A DNA stretch of 64,000 nt from Blastobasis lacticolella (taxonomy: Eukaryota; Arthropoda; Insecta; Lepidoptera; Blastobasidae). The notes under the pieces were generated by a model. It ran no database searches, was not told where the DNA came from, and worked only from the letters and a program-made list of their open reading frames with translations. The DNA is taken from the NCBI GenBank assembly GCA_905147135.1, contig LR990041.1, positions 23,481,712-23,545,711 of the forward strand, given 5' to 3'. The first letter of the stretch is position 1; the number at the start of each line of letters is the position of its first letter. The position numbers were made by a program, and so were the translations under genes. This document shows, in pieces, positions 1-12,199 of the stretch.

Positions 1-95
1 ATGCCTGTAAACGTAACGTAAATGTGTGCGTGATGGAAATGGCGTTGTTTCCAGTGGACCTTCTGCTTGGGGCTGGCCGTTCTTTATTTTTTGTC
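1..95 (+). repeat. 95-bp block repeated at 32620-32716
   Basis: ATGCCTGTAAACGTAACGT and CAGTGGACCTTCTGCTTGGG recur at 32622-32716 with a few substitutions and a small indel. The block may extend left of the window. Family unknown. Confidence 0.6.
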
Positions 96-1258
96 TAAGC
101 TCTTAACGGTTTCACTGAGAAAATATTATCAGATCTTATAAGAACCAGGCTCCTAGCTATACAAAACCTAACCCTACAAACACTATATTTTGATCAGAAA
201 GTATGCCTTGGCCGACTCTGTAGTTAGGAGCTTGGCTCTTCATGAGATCTGTTAACTTTTTCTCAGTGAAAAGTTTAGAGCTTAGGAGGCTTCATGAAAC
301 AAATTATACAAGTAATGTTATGGTGGGATTTCCTAACTTTTTGTAGTCTAGTAGGTATGTGTGGAATGAATTAATTTTATATACAGAGACCCTCTATTAT
401 CAGAGTTGCAGGTTTAAAGTTGCAATTCTTAATTTTCTTGTTATGTATGTCTACAAGTCCTAGATATGCATCAAACCAAACAAACAGTTTTCTAATATTT
501 CGGAAAGTGCTTAAATTTTATTTATTATACGTACTTGCTTTCCCCGTTATGGATGTGATAGACTAAGGAGGCAAGGACTTCTTAATTTACTTGTCAATTA
601 TTTCAAAATTCTAGTCCGTTTACCAAATTTCAGCTTCCTGGGATTTCAGGTCTTACGTACAATTTATATATAGACCTGGACTTTTTCAGGGGGTTGGAAG
701 TTAAAAGTTACAGATTCCTGTTATTTGTATGCAAATCCTAGCCTATCTACCAAAGTAAAGCTTTGTAGTACTTCGGGTGTCCTAGATGTATTGATTAGAA
801 TAGAAGTGAGTCAATGCAACAGTCAGTCAGCGTCAAAATCGACGTATTTTAGGTGCTAAAATAAATATTTGAAAAAGCTATACAAGGGAAAATTTATGCA
901 TTTTATCAATGAGAGGAGTAAGGTTCGATTGATGGGCGCTCACGCGACCGAGTGCCTAGCCGCTACGCCCGCGAATGTACAAGCTACACGAAGAAGGTTA
1001 CTAGGTACCTGTATTGTAATAATTTTCTTGGTTAATGAAGTAACCAAGTATAAAGAACATACCTATGAACGATGTGAAGAAATGTATCGGCGATATAAAT
1101 AGGGTCCACTAAATAGCGGTAGACGAATTTCACGTATGTCACCACACCGGGAATCTCCAACGAACTGCAGCGAACGAATGGGTAAATTGAAATCACAGGG
1201 GCCTGAAACATGAAGGGGAATTTTAGGAGGCATGATGACAAAATTTTCAGAAGCTGAG

Positions 1259-1350
1259 GAGCGTCGGCGGCCGAGAGGTTAAGGTGTCCAACTTGTAATA
1301 TAATGTGCCGGGTTCGAATCCCACTGCGTCCATGTACCAATAACTCTTTT
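1259..1350 (+). mobile_element. tRNA-derived SINE, head only
   Basis: Contains GCGTCGGCGGCCGAGAGGTT and CGGGTTCGAATCCCACTGCG followed by CATGTACCAATAACTC, as in the full-length SINE, then diverges. Confidence 0.7.
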
Positions 1351-1399
1351 CTCGGAAATATTTCTGAAACGGTAATCGATTGCCAGAGACCATAAACAT

Positions 1400-1562
1400 C
1401 ATCTTCTTGGCATCAATATCCCGGTTAACTCTCGCGAGGGTCCGCCTTGACCATGATTTAGAATTTGACAGATTAGGTAGTTACTGTAGACTGCTATATG
1501 ATTTCTGCAATTCTGTTAACCGGGGAACCTGATGATCACGATGTTTTCCCTCAGCTTACGGT
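1400..1562 (-). mobile_element. tRNA-derived SINE, 3' part
   Basis: Inverted body: ATCTTCTTGGCATCAATATC, GGTCCGCCTTGACCATGATT and ATCACGATGTTTTCCCTCAG. The tRNA-like head is missing. Confidence 0.65.
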
Positions 1563-1966
1563 TACTGTTCAATTAATGACAGACGAGGAAACTTGTGTCT
1601 GAAATTGGCCGTGCTACTATTTTCCGATGATATGTCATGTCATATGTAATGTCCTAATCAGTAAATAAATTTTAAAATATAATAATTTTTGAATTGAACT
1701 GATAGTATAATTGCATTCGGCTTCGACAACTTTCGGCCGAAAAAAAACCACCTTCGATGAAACTTTTGGCTTTAGCCGGATTTCGGGCCGCAGCCGAAGG
1801 TTCCTAGCAAACGTCGTCATCACAATAACTAGTGTTATAGTTCTCATTAGTTTCAAATATTTTATTTATGAGTAATAAATTTCAAGGTCATTTTTTGTCA
1901 TCTCTAGACAAATTTTTAGAGATGATTTAAACTACATTTCTTTTATATATAGTCAATCATTCAACC

Positions 1967-2166
1967 GATGCTCTTACGGTGAGGGAAAACATCGTGATGA
2001 AACCTGCACATTCAGGCGACTGGTCAGGTTCCCCTGGTAGCAGGGTCATGGAGGTCAGATGGCAGTCGCTCCACTGTAATTACCTGACCTGCCAAATTCT
2101 AGATCATGGTCAAGGCGGACCCCGGGCCCTCGTGCGCGAAAACACAACCGTGACATTAACGCTATG
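1967..2166 (+). mobile_element. tRNA-derived SINE, body
   Basis: Starts CCGATGCTCTTACGGTGAGG and runs to GTGACATTAACGC with an internal deletion near the TCAGGCGACTGG block. The short open frame here is a by-product of the repeat. Confidence 0.7.
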
Positions 2167-2614
2167 ATAATTTTTTATTTTATATATTCAAGCCAGTACT
2201 CACCACAGAACATTTGATGACAACGCAGATCAAGATTATGATCCTCACAATCGGGTGGAACGGGAGGAAGATGATGTTTATCCACTTGATTGCCGGATGG
2301 TATTCCGTGTCTTCGTCGTCGTAGACTCGGCCGAGGCTCACTCGACTGCCTGCCCTGGAGGAGTCGAGGCCGGCACGACTTCCCGCCCTGACATATTTAT
2401 TGGGAAAGAGTATTATAAGCAGTACGTATCCTACTTCCAACCAATATTATAAATGTGAAAGTATCTATCGATGGAAGGATGTCTGTAACATGTTCACGTA
2501 AAAGCTATTGAATATATTTTGATGAAATTTGGTGTTTGTGGATCCTGCGGGAACGGGTTCGGAACATTAAAACCGATTTCCTCGCAAAGTAAGTCGCAGA
2601 TAAAGGCTTTGTTT

Positions 2615-3070
2615 TATGTCATACGGGATGCAAACAGGCAAGTGGGCCACATGATGGAAAATGGCCACTGCCGTCTATTAATAGACATTAGCATACAATA
2701 ATAGCAATGTTTTCTGAAAATTTTACCTAAATAATAAGTAATTTGTATATAGTAGCTGTAATTTATAGCCTTATTTGTGCAACGCATTAGTTTTAAGCTG
2801 TAATGTTGTACAAAAGAATACATTAATAAATGTCTGATTAGCGACACAAAGAATTTCGCCACACGCCCCATACATAATTCTGGAGGTAATAAGGTAGCCA
2901 GCGCAATTATAGGCATGAGACATTTTGTCTTAGACCACACAACGACCACACAACTGCGGTTCTGCATTTTTGATGCCTGTAATCTAAATGCACGAATCAT
3001 AGATGTTACGGGCGAGAGTTACCGCTTACCATCAGGTGGGCTGTCTGCTCGTTTGTCACTGCGTAACATA
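2615..3070 (-). repeat. Diverged dispersed repeat, LINE-like
   Basis: Both ends carry LINE-tail blocks (GCAAACAGGCAAGTGGGCCA and TTACCATCAGGTGGGCTGTC), with a middle matching the 22970 family in inverse order (TAAGGTAGCCAGCGCAATTA). Any open frame here is a repeat by-product. Confidence 0.5.
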
Positions 3071-3421
3071 AAAGTATGCAATAATACTGAATAATCAAAT
3101 TCAAACTCAAATACTTTTATTGTGACACACAGGTTGGTATACATATAAATAATATACAGATGTTAAGTGAATACAGAGAGCTCTGTGGTCTGCCCACGGA
3201 CATGTCATTAAAATAAAATGAAATATATCTACGCCCATGTTAAATTGTTATTAAATAATTATGTCAAATTTATTTTATTACTTAGCTATACATATATAAG
3301 TCATTAAGTTACATTATTTATTTCCAATATTTGCAAAGTATTCAATCATTTATATGCTTTTTAAGTTAAGATTCCATCATTTTGATGTGATTATGTGAAA
3401 TAAACTTCATAATCATGCAAA

Positions 3422-3757
3422 TAGAGCGTCTGTGACCTAATGGCTAGAGGATGCGACTCGTAGGCGAGAGCTTCCGAGTTTGATCCCCAGTGACACTATG
3501 TATAAATGACTTTTTTCTGAGTTATGTGCACATTTCTTAAACAATAACATATGCTGTCACGGTGACCGAAAACTTCGTGATGAAATTCAGACGACTGAAT
3601 GTGTAAACATGATCCAATCTGATCAAGTTCTCCTGTTAACAAGGTCACAGGGGTCAGACGGTAGCCACTTTACTGAAATTACTTGCTCTGCCGAATCCTG
3701 GACCTTGGTCAAACCCCGAGCGCGAGAGCATATCCGGGATATCTGTCTAAAATAATT
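3422..3757 (+). mobile_element. tRNA-derived SINE, diverged near full-length copy
   Basis: Head GAGCGTCTGTGACCTAATGG with a degenerate B box (GAGTTTGATCC), then GTCACGGTGACCGAAAAC, CATGATCCAATCTGATCAAG and CCTTGGTCAAACCCCGAGC. More diverged than the copy at 9950. Confidence 0.65.
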
Positions 3758-3885
3758 AGAATCATCTTGGCGTCTGATTATAAACATATTGTTACTTACT
3801 ACGAACAAAAATATTTCGAACTTTGGTCGATCATTGATTTCAAACGAAAAACTAATGACTATTACAGGATGTCATTCATTCATTC

Positions 3886-4062
3886 ATCATCAGCCAGAAG
3901 ACGCCCACTGCTGGGCATAGGCCTCCCCCAGAGATCTCCACAAAGACCGGTCCTGTGCTTTCCGCATCCAGCTGGTACCTGCGATCCTTACCAGGTCGTC
4001 GGTCCACCTTGTAGGAGGCCTACCCACGCTGTCGTACAGGATGTCGCTGTACGACAAATAAA
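3886..4062 (-). mobile_element. RTE-type LINE 3' tail
   Basis: - strand remnant of the RTE C-terminus; the + strand reads TCATCAGCCAGAAGACGCCC and AGATCTCCACAAAGACCGGT. Same family as 46470-46769 and 54588-54780. Confidence 0.7.
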
Positions 4063-4093
4063 TGTCTGAGGTTGTCAGTTCTGGACCTGACCT

Positions 4094-4406
4094 GGGGCTC
4101 TATTTTTGAACGGTATTCAGAATTGATTTTCCTCATGATAAATTCAAAATTTTGATTTATGACGGTGATTTTCCCTACTTTTGAATCGTTCGCTTAGGGT
4201 GTTGCCAATGTAATTTTAAACACATTGAATAAATTTTTTAAAAACAAAATTATTTATCATTCAACTAGAAGCGTTCGCATCCATACAAGCGTGCGCGTGC
4301 GCTGCCTATCTCTTTCACACTCGTAGTAAGTTGCTAGAGCTAGAAAAGACTAGGGTTAGGAGGCGTGCGCTCCCGTGGTTGCGAGCGATTTCAAAAATGG
4401 GGCCCC
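4094..4406. mobile_element. MITE with GGGGCYCYATTTTTGAA termini
   Basis: Left end GGGGCTCTATTTTTGAA and inverted right end GGGGCCCCATTTTTGAA (two mismatches in 17). 313 bp, non-coding. No convincing target duplication, so superfamily unknown. Confidence 0.6.
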
Positions 4407-4689
4407 TGGTCCATACATTCCAGAGCATAACGATCTACCAAAACCAAAATAAGATGAGCTAGGGTTATAAGGACCCCATTCATTAATAGTCGCCTGCAGT
4501 ATCTGGTCGTATCGGGCGGCCTGCCGTCCTAGGCCAACAACGTCTACTAAAGCGATTATTGCATGCCGGCAATAGCCTGTTGCGAGCAGTTCCGTTTAGG
4601 GTTTCGGACTAACGACTAATTATAACTGAGAATGTGTGGCCTTTATCGTGCTTTTATACTGGTTTTGCGTATGTCGATGCTATTATCTG

Positions 4690-4910
4690 GAGACTTCCAC
4701 CGTTGACTATCGGCGCCCGAGAGGCATCTGTCATCTGTACCTGGTTTCGAGCCCTCGGCTGCCGGTCCGGGGTAGTGGTCCAGGCCGGTCCTCCCCGCCG
4801 CTCCTTCGCCGGTTCGCAGCCACGAGGCTGGTTATCCGCTCACGGTTGATCTGGTTACTCATCTGCCTGTGCATCTCAGCGAGGCCCATGGAGCCTCTGT
4901 GTGATATCGA
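4690..4910. other. Isolated GC-rich island, function unknown
   Basis: About 200 bp of CG-rich sequence (GGCTGCCGGTCCGGGGTAGT, GGCCGGTCCTCCCCGCCGCT) in AT-rich surroundings. All frames are partly open. The + strand frame from 4636 reaches 119 codons but shows no known domain. Could be a promoter, an untranslated exon or part of a retroelement; AATAAA occurs 40-80 bp after it. Confidence 0.35.
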
Positions 4911-5607
4911 CATCTTAAGTACTGAAAAGTGTGTAGCGGTTGAAAACGCCAACAATAAAACTTGTGTTCAAAAAAATTATGCTATCAAACAATAAATTCA
5001 TATAAAATTAAATAGTAAATAGTAATAAGTATATGAAGTTCATGTGAACTATTCTGTCCACGTGACGTTAAAAAATAGTTTTTTCTTTCGTCTATGACGT
5101 TAACGTCTATGTCACAGACATCAAAGAAACCACGGACCACTGAGTCCACCGACGTATTCACATTAGAAAGGGAACATGCTTTTCTCTGATATTAACATTT
5201 AAATAAAAATATACAAAAGGTGAAAAGTGATTTAATAATGTCATAGTTTAGTTTATCACAGTGCCAAGATTGAGTGAAATTGTTATCCCAGTATAAAAGT
5301 TATCACAAATAGTATAACAGTGTAAATAATTCACTGGAACACTGAGATAGGGTCTCTGAATTACATATTATTTGAAATAATAACTTCGACTGTGTGCCAG
5401 TGAAATATATTGTATCATTCCCCAAACATATTTGTTATCAACTTACTCGTAACGCAAACTCGTATGTTTTCATTCATAAAAGTGTAATAAGTTGAACAAA
5501 GCAATCATAAAGTGCACACTACCGCCAGCATATATATATTGTTACCACAAAATAAAAAACGGGTTGTGCTACGCCAGATATCGATTCCTTTGCGAACTAC
5601 ATCATCT

Positions 5608-6025
5608 AATGAGGAGTTTTCCAGTAGGTATAGATAGTTGGTTTCAAAAAGGATCAATAGATGGCGCTCCTACAATTTTGGTAATCTTTTTATAATCTGT
5701 ATGATGGTGGCAGTGATTTCATGCAGTCAACTAATACTAAACTTAAAAATAAAATGTTTAATAATATAAACATAACTGTTAAAGGTTGAACGAAGTGTAA
5801 AAAGAGATATTTATAGAAGTTAGCACTATGTTCCATTATTATTACAACCTCTAAAATGGTTGAAAACTATTGAAAAATACAATATTATCCAATACAACGT
5901 ACCCAGTGTTTATATCCTGTTTGCTAAGAACCTATTTCAAGCGATTATCAATTACCAAAATTGTCGGGGCGCCATCTAGTGAGTGGTTAGGAATGCTTTA
6001 GATACCTATTGGAAAACTCCTCATT
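5608..6025. mobile_element. MITE with long inverted repeats
   Basis: Both ends read inward AATGAGGAGTTTTCCARTAG, and the similarity continues through the AGATGGCGCYCC and ACAATTTTGGTAAT blocks for about 80 bp. 418 bp in total, non-coding. Confidence 0.75.
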
Positions 6026-6035
6026 GGACACAATT

Positions 6036-6118
6036 GCAAACGAAGAGTTAGTGCAGTGGATGAAGCATCCGCGTTGACGCGGGCAACCCGAGTTCAATCC
6101 TGGGTAGTGACCACAAAC
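6036..6118 (+). repeat. tRNA-like head of another SINE family
   Basis: AGTGCAGTGGATGAAGCATC then GGGCAACCCGAGTTCAATCC, a B-box-like element. No intron-free tRNA cloverleaf or CCA-adjacent structure could be drawn, so this is a SINE head, not a tRNA gene. Confidence 0.4.
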
Positions 6119-6134
6119 ATACCAGACTAAAACA

Positions 6135-6385
6135 CAAATCACAAATATTCCTGTTCGCTCACTCTACAATGATTACAAATCTTGCTATCCCGTTTTTTCG
6201 TCTATTCATATAAGCTCTAAGAAAATGACGTGCGCAATGTTTTGAAAGTTCGACATGCTGCTCAAGCTCACAACGACTTGACGTTTCTTTTGAAACATCG
6301 GTGTAAATTTTATAATTTCTTAATAAAATTTAAATCAAACCATTTAAAAGACGGTTTAATTGAGTGCACATTAATGTGAAAGTGC
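6135..6385 (+). repeat. Dispersed repeat pair, copy 1
   Basis: Matches 36190-36435: GCTCACTCTACAATGATTAC, TCTTGCTATCCCGTTT and TAAATCAAACCATTTAAAAG. Both are followed further on by a GGGTTTCATACCAAAAATGT-type block (6697 and 36461). Confidence 0.65.
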
Positions 6386-7569
6386 AAATTATGGAAATAC
6401 ACCTGGATTATCTTTTCATCGGTAAGTAATTTCATTCGTGGTCGCGGCGATCGGGAATCAAGTTTAGAAGTTGTGACAAAAATATGCATCGTAATAGTGT
6501 GAATTTGCAATAATTGAAATGCTTTACCTTTGAACAACATGCCATTTAAGATAGATTTAAAATAATTGGCAAATTGATCGATATTTCGGTAATCGAAAAT
6601 ATTTTAATGCTAACAGGGTCGGATTTAATATTAATTGTATAAAACTTTAATACTCAAATCTTGTAAATAGCGGTCCTCAATTTTGTATGTATAAATTAGG
6701 GTTTCATACCAAAAATGTACCTAAATGACATTTTTAATGTTCTGACATTTTATGAAACAACTTAACGGATTAATCGCGTATTTACGTTTATTTACATTTA
6801 TTTGTATTTTTAGGTTTCCTAAAGACTAGACATGGCTATGTCTGGGTTGCAAATTGGAAGTATTGCGTTGTAAACATTTTGAAGAACAAGATAATAAGAA
6901 GATGCAAGTCCCTTCAGTCCTGGTGTATCATCATAACAATTTTTACTGAAAATAAAGAATATGCTGCCTGTTTAATATATTAATATACCTATCCTTTTAA
7001 TTTTTTTTTATGACTGTCTTCTAGAGGGCATCATATTTAATTTATTGTGAAGTCCCATAGGCCAACCTGTGGATAATGAAGATACTTCTAACGATAAGTA
7101 AGTAGGTACCTACTTAGTTTAGAAGTTATGAGACAGCAAATGAACATTTATATCGGTCAAAATCCTCAAATCCCTCCTTCATGCTAAAGCAAGCACTGCC
7201 GATTCACGGTATGTAGGATCGAGAGATCAAAAAGACGGTGGTAGGTATCAGGGCGTGGGTTTGATTCACTAGACACCTTACCTTTTATTATAATGTCAAT
7301 ATAAAATTATAAGGACAAGTAAAAAAATGACAAAATCATCCGGAGCGAAATATACTCACAAGTCAGATTTGTTTATATTCGTTACGAGTGGAAATTCGTA
7401 GCAAAATATAACATTGCAGATGGGCTGCCTTGTTCCGTCCCGGCATTTGCATTAGTGTGTGTATTTTAGAGATGTGTAACATTTTGTCTCGAATTGAAAC
7501 TCGGCATGTTCTCTCTGCTTCTGTAGATAAAAATTTATCTCTATGGTAGTGACATACATTGATTTTTAA

Positions 7570-8769
7570 CCCTTCAACCGCCAAGGTCGGATATATCCGT
7601 CAATAATTTTCGTGCTCATTTCGCCAAGGACGGATATTTACGACCAAATACCACTACTCGGTTAATCTGCCTTTTTGTTTGATAGCACTGTATTATATTA
7701 AAATTATGTTCATAATTTGGTAAATAGTTGATGAAGTAATCATATACAATTGCTTACACTTTAGTTTCTTAATTAGAAGACTTAAAAATAATGTCTAAAG
7801 TTGAATAAATTACTGATAGTATTATTCGAAAAGTGTATTGGTGTCCAGCGCCAGTGACGGAAAAATCCGACAATAAGGATGGGACATAAGCAATGATTTA
7901 CTGGTAGAAAAATCCACATAAATTAAATTATTTCTGTTTATACTTACTAATTTATAATAAAACAAATAAAGCAAATGTTACTCTATAGTAAACACATTTA
8001 TTTCTAAAAAATAAATGTGTTTATTTTGTTTTATTTATAATAAATAAAGCTTAAAAATGTCAGTGACTGAATCGACAATTCCCATCCCTAGTCTGCATGT
8101 TTAGAAACTAATGTTGCTAGTACACCCAGCGCCACGGACGGAAAAAGACGACCGCTTCTGACGTCATAAACGAGTGCCGCCTTCTGGATTTTTCCATTGG
8201 TGTTGTGCTTATGCGTGTTATTATTATGTTCGTGTTATCGATTAATGTGATTAAACATGATTACAGCTGAAGAATTAATACGTATTCTGGAAGGTGATCT
8301 GTAGTTAAATATCATTAGAATCTGTCAAGGTTCGATTCGGTAAACTGATATTAATATTGTTGAAATAAGTATAATCATGTTTGTTAAAAAACTGACCAAT
8401 GTTGTTTGTTAACTATTGCATTTAGATAAAGAATACTCTATAGGACTGCATTGAAAAATAAGAATAACAAAATTCTTTTCATGACCAATTTTATTGTGCG
8501 GAAATCAATAAATCTTTCAATATCTGTAAACACTTTTTGTTTCATTGTGTTACCAAAATACCTGCTAATATTAGAAATAAAATTACAAAATAACGTTTTC
8601 TATCTACTGTCTGTTACGATATTTAGATGAAATTGTAAGCGTTTGAAGGGGAATTACCCATATCGATATACTATTGAACATCACTATTTGTTGTAGGTAT
8701 TTATTTTTCGTTTTACTGTGCGTGGCGCTGAGGGCACGCCAACTGATTCTAAGCGTGGCGGTTAAAGGG
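7570..8769. mobile_element. piggyBac-type non-autonomous element flanked by TTAA
   Basis: Ends CCCTTCAACCGCC and (inverted) CCCTTTAACCGCC, with TTAA directly outside both (7566-7569 and 8770-8773): the TTAA duplication and CCYT terminus of piggyBac transposons. The interior has repeated subterminal motifs with GCGCCAxxGACGGAAAAA (near 7847 and 8130) and a 16-codon frame at 8257 (MITAEELIRILEGDL), resembling the start of a transposase. No intact transposase. 1200 bp. Confidence 0.8.
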
Positions 8770-8949
8770 TTAATAATTTCTATTTGACATTCAAATTACC
8801 GCGGCGACCCGAGTTCGATCCTGAGTTGGCACCTACATAATTTTTTTGTTTTTTTATGCCTAACTTATTCTACAATATTACCTAGCCGAGAGATGGCACC
8901 GTCTATCTCCAAATGCATAAAATGTTAAAAAAGAAATTTTTAATAGGTA

Positions 8950-9298
8950 CTTCCTTAAATACACAGGTTGCGAGAAACCATATCACATTGAATGCACAAA
9001 TTTAGGTAAAAAAAGGTTTTTACTAATGTCCGAACATAAAAAGAAAAGTTGGAAATGTAGAACTTGTTTCAAAACTATCATCACCAGACTATGTAACACA
9101 ACGTAAGGTCAATATTTCTACTGAAAATGCATTTTCATCTTTAGAATATGTAGAAGACGAATCCTCTGTTATAGAAATATGTAATAAAAGCTGCCCCGAT
9201 CTAGAGCGTTTTATGATAGCGAACTAATTGAACAGCTAAGGAATAAGGTACTTGAGTTGGAGCAGAAAATGGGATCATCCAAGATACAAAAATGAACC
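8950..9298 (+). mobile_element. LINE ORF1 fragment with PHD-like Cys/His segment
   Basis: Reads CEKPYHIECTNLGKKRFLLM then HKKKSWKCRTCFK, and later DSELIEQLRNKVLELEQKMG. A zinc-binding segment plus a C-terminal coiled coil is typical of the first ORF of CR1-type LINEs. Stops interrupt the middle. Confidence 0.6.
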
Positions 9299-9379
9299 TT
9301 ATTCTATGAGCAATACATTCCACTTTGATTTGCTCTTACGCTTCATGTTTCTGAATTCAGTTACTGAATTTAGGAATGT

Positions 9380-9852
9380 GTAATAAGCGCATAAGCTAGG
9401 GGTAGGGTAGGGATAGGATAGAGTAGGGTGGGAGCAGCTACCTATCACATGCAGCATATGTAATACACGCTCACTTAAAAGTCTGTCTGGCGGTGGCGTG
9501 GGGGCCGGGTCGCTCTTTTCCCTCAAATATGGTTGAATTGGACGACGGCTGGGCCCTGCGTTATACTCGTGAACGGGTGCTGCTTTGGTGGACTGGCTTA
9601 CTCATGCTGTAGTTTAAAGGTGGTTTTTCCTAATTTTACTAGACGTACTTATATAATATATTGAGCTGGGTCCGGCTCTGCCTGGAATTGCCGGCCACGG
9701 TCCAGTCGTGACTGGCGTGGGGTGGGTTTGCTGCGACCATTGGCGGCCAGCGTGTCACTGTGTGCTTCCTTCCTATTTTACTACCCCCCTCCTTTTTGAC
9801 GATTGAAAGAGATATTTAATGCCCTAATCAATAAATAAATTTTGAATTTCGT
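9380..9852 (+). mobile_element. LINE 3' UTR-type repeat (family with CACTGTGTGCTTCC)
   Basis: About 470 bp nearly repeated at 22030-22575: GGAGCAGCTACCTATCACAT, GTCTGTCTGGCGGTGGCGTG, CAGCGTGTCACTGTGTGCTT and CCTAATCAATAAATAAATTT. The end with AATAAATAAATTTTGA resembles a LINE 3' tail. Short open frames here are not genes. Confidence 0.65.
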
Positions 9853-9949
9853 ATTTTGAATTTTTGGACGGGATATAGTGATATTAGCGAAAGGACTCGT
9901 TCGTGTATTTAGTGGTTACTACACGTAAATTATAGGAGGTACAGACATC

Positions 9950-10297
9950 GAGCGTCGATGGCCGAGCGGCAAGGGGATTCCAATTCGTAAGCGAAGGTTC
10001 GAACCCTCTGCGGCCATATACCAATGACTCTTTTCTGAGTTAGGTATGTACATAGTTGCATACTTACCGATGCTCTTACGGTGAGGGAAAACATCGCGCT
10101 GAAACCTGCACATTCAGATGACTGAATGTGTCCATGAACCATGATCCAATATGGTCAGGTTTCCCTGGTAGTAGGGTCATGGAGGTCAGATGACAGTCGC
10201 TCCATTGTAATTACCTGATTTGTTAAATCCTGGATTATGGTCAAGGCGGACTCCGAGCCCTCGTGCGCAAAAGCACAGCCGGAATATTAACGCCAAG
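9950..10297 (+). mobile_element. tRNA-derived SINE, near full length
   Basis: The head resembles a tRNA gene: A-box-like ATGGCCGAGCGG and B-box-like GGTTCGAACC, the internal RNA polymerase III promoter. A body follows with CTCTTACGGTGAGGGAAAAC, GGTCATGGAGGTCAGAT, TGGTCAAGGCGGACTCC and an end TTAACGCCAAG. About 345 bp. Other copies share this body on both strands across the window. Confidence 0.8.
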
Positions 10298-10704
10298 TCG
10301 GATAATTCTGGCAGGATGGAGTTGTAATTGGATCGCAAACGCAGCTCAATGGCAATTTGACACGTTTTTTGTATTCTGCTCGATTGAGTTGCAATCGTAG
10401 ATCATTTGACCACCATCTCACCACTCGGGTTTTCCTCGATGTGTATGAAATTTCGTGATCACATCTTGACCTAATGAAAATGAGTTCATCTCAGGAATCC
10501 CTTTCATACATCACTTTAGCCCTAAATACTAGAAAGTAGTTTCTGCCGATAGATTCTCTATCTCTTAATTGTGAAGGAGTTATATGACTTCATCATCAGC
10601 ACAGCAGCATCAGATGATGATACCCTGAAGCAAACACCTGTATTAGACATATGATAATAATATCACCAGATGAAGGAGGCTATGTATCACCTAAATAATA
10701 ATGG

Positions 10705-10962
10705 GCAATGACTGACGTGGTGTGTGGTGCCGCCACCTCAAAGAATAGCACCACCCCATCTCTTCCCGTGGGTGTCGTAAGAGGCGACTAAGGGACAAAT
10801 CCGAAAGGTGGGCAGCAGCATCTTTCTGGGTAGATTTACATCAACTGCACTGCGATCTCCAACCCGCCTGCCAAGCGTGGAGATTATGGCAATGACCTCC
10901 CCTTTCGTGGGAGAGGCCCGAAGTCCTGCAGTGGACTGTTATGGGCTGTGATAATGAATGAC
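10705..10962 (+). repeat. Dispersed repeat with CCCGCCTGCCAAGCGTGG
   Basis: Blocks GTGGGTGTCGTAAGAGGCGA, CTCCAACCCGCCTGCCAAGC and GTCCTGCAGTGGACTGTTAT recur at 17296-17570 (inverted), 57360-57612, and in part at 37018-37095 and 32730-32795. Probably a LINE or SINE tail; family not named. Confidence 0.65.
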
Positions 10963-11060
10963 TGACAAGGACAGATTATCCAATCGACATTGCCATATCC
11001 AAACTTTATAATTTCTACCACTGTCAGTCGAATCGGACCATCACCATCGTTTACATGGTA
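10960..11060. repeat. Fragment of the GTAAGTCCGAATC MITE family
   Basis: Contains GACAAGGACAGATTATCC, GCCATATCCAAACTTTATAA and ACTGTCAGTCGAATCGGAC, matching the interiors and one end of the two larger copies. The remaining termini are lost. Confidence 0.5.
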
Positions 11061-11582
11061 TCCTTGTTCTGCATCAGTCTGTGAACTTAAAATATTAAAA
11101 AATAGTATCTTCACGTCTGTGCTTTGCCTCTATGTCCAACTTCTTTGTGTCTGTGTCTCGTATAGATTTAGATTTATTTATTACTCTTCTACAGTTTACA
11201 TAATAATATTACATTTATCATCATATATCTATAAAAGAGATCGTCAAAATGAATACAATATTATAGAAAATTACATAATTGTAAAACTGAAGTTTTATAT
11301 AAAATATAAATAAGAATTTTCTCTAATTAATAAATTACCCAGGAGGTAAAATATTCAATAAAAAAATAAATGAAATATATGTCAATATTGGTAAATTACA
11401 CAATCAAATGTCATACTTCTATACTTCGACTAGAAAATTTGATACTTGTTAATATTTTATATCATATCGCACGACTACATCGCGTCCACCTACCTACGAC
11501 AGTCCAATGCTGAGCTTAAAAACCACATCAGCCAAAAGTGCTAGTTTAGTGTAGTTAGTAGACAGAGGGATTGGTGATATAT

Positions 11583-11800
11583 CATCTTGGCGTTATTGTC
11601 CCGTTTATGCTCTCGCGCACGAGGGCCCCGAGGTCCGCCTTGACCATGATCCAGGATTTGGCAGATCAGATAATTACAGTGGAGCGACTGCCATCTGACA
11701 TCCGTGACCCTGCTACCAGGTTACCCATACACACACAATATAGGACCATGGTTAAACATTCAGTCAGATTTATCACAATGTTTTCACTCACTGATTGGTA
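11583..11800 (-). mobile_element. tRNA-derived SINE, body
   Basis: Inverted: TTGGCGTTATTGTCCCGTTT, GGTCCGCCTTGACCATGATC, CAGTGGAGCGACTGCCATCT and CACAATGTTTTCACTCA. The head is missing. Confidence 0.7.
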
Positions 11801-12199
11801 ATATACAGTGAAATCAAGATTAACATAAGGCCAGCTCCAAGTAAGATAGCAAGATGAAATAAATGGGAGGTTTATTACATACCTATTTTAATCAGATCCT
11901 AAATAATTTGTAAATGTCAACAGATCTCGTTACAAAGCCCTTGCATTTGCCCTTGTAATTTAGAGTATCATGATAAAGAGTAGGTAATATTATACAGTAT
12001 AGTTTTGCATTTTGGGAACTACTGCTCTTGCAACAATAAGTTACCTACTGTCAAACTGAGTACCCACTTCAGATGTTACATTATGGTGGAAGATTGAGAA
12101 TAAGGGGAACTATTGAAATAAGAGTCTGGTATATATTTACTCTTATTAATTTATTAACAGCAACACTGATGCACGGAACGATGCAACGTCAAACTGTTA

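Noticed and set aside
4636..4995. 119-codon secreted or membrane protein
   Set aside because: The hydrophobic start looks like a signal peptide, but the middle is a GC-rich, low-complexity translation without family features, and another frame is equally open. Kept only as an unexplained GC island.
9950..10020. Functional tRNA gene
   Set aside because: A- and B-box-like sequences are present, but the cloverleaf is imperfect, the same head recurs with a common 280-bp body, and most copies carry disruptive changes. It is a SINE head.
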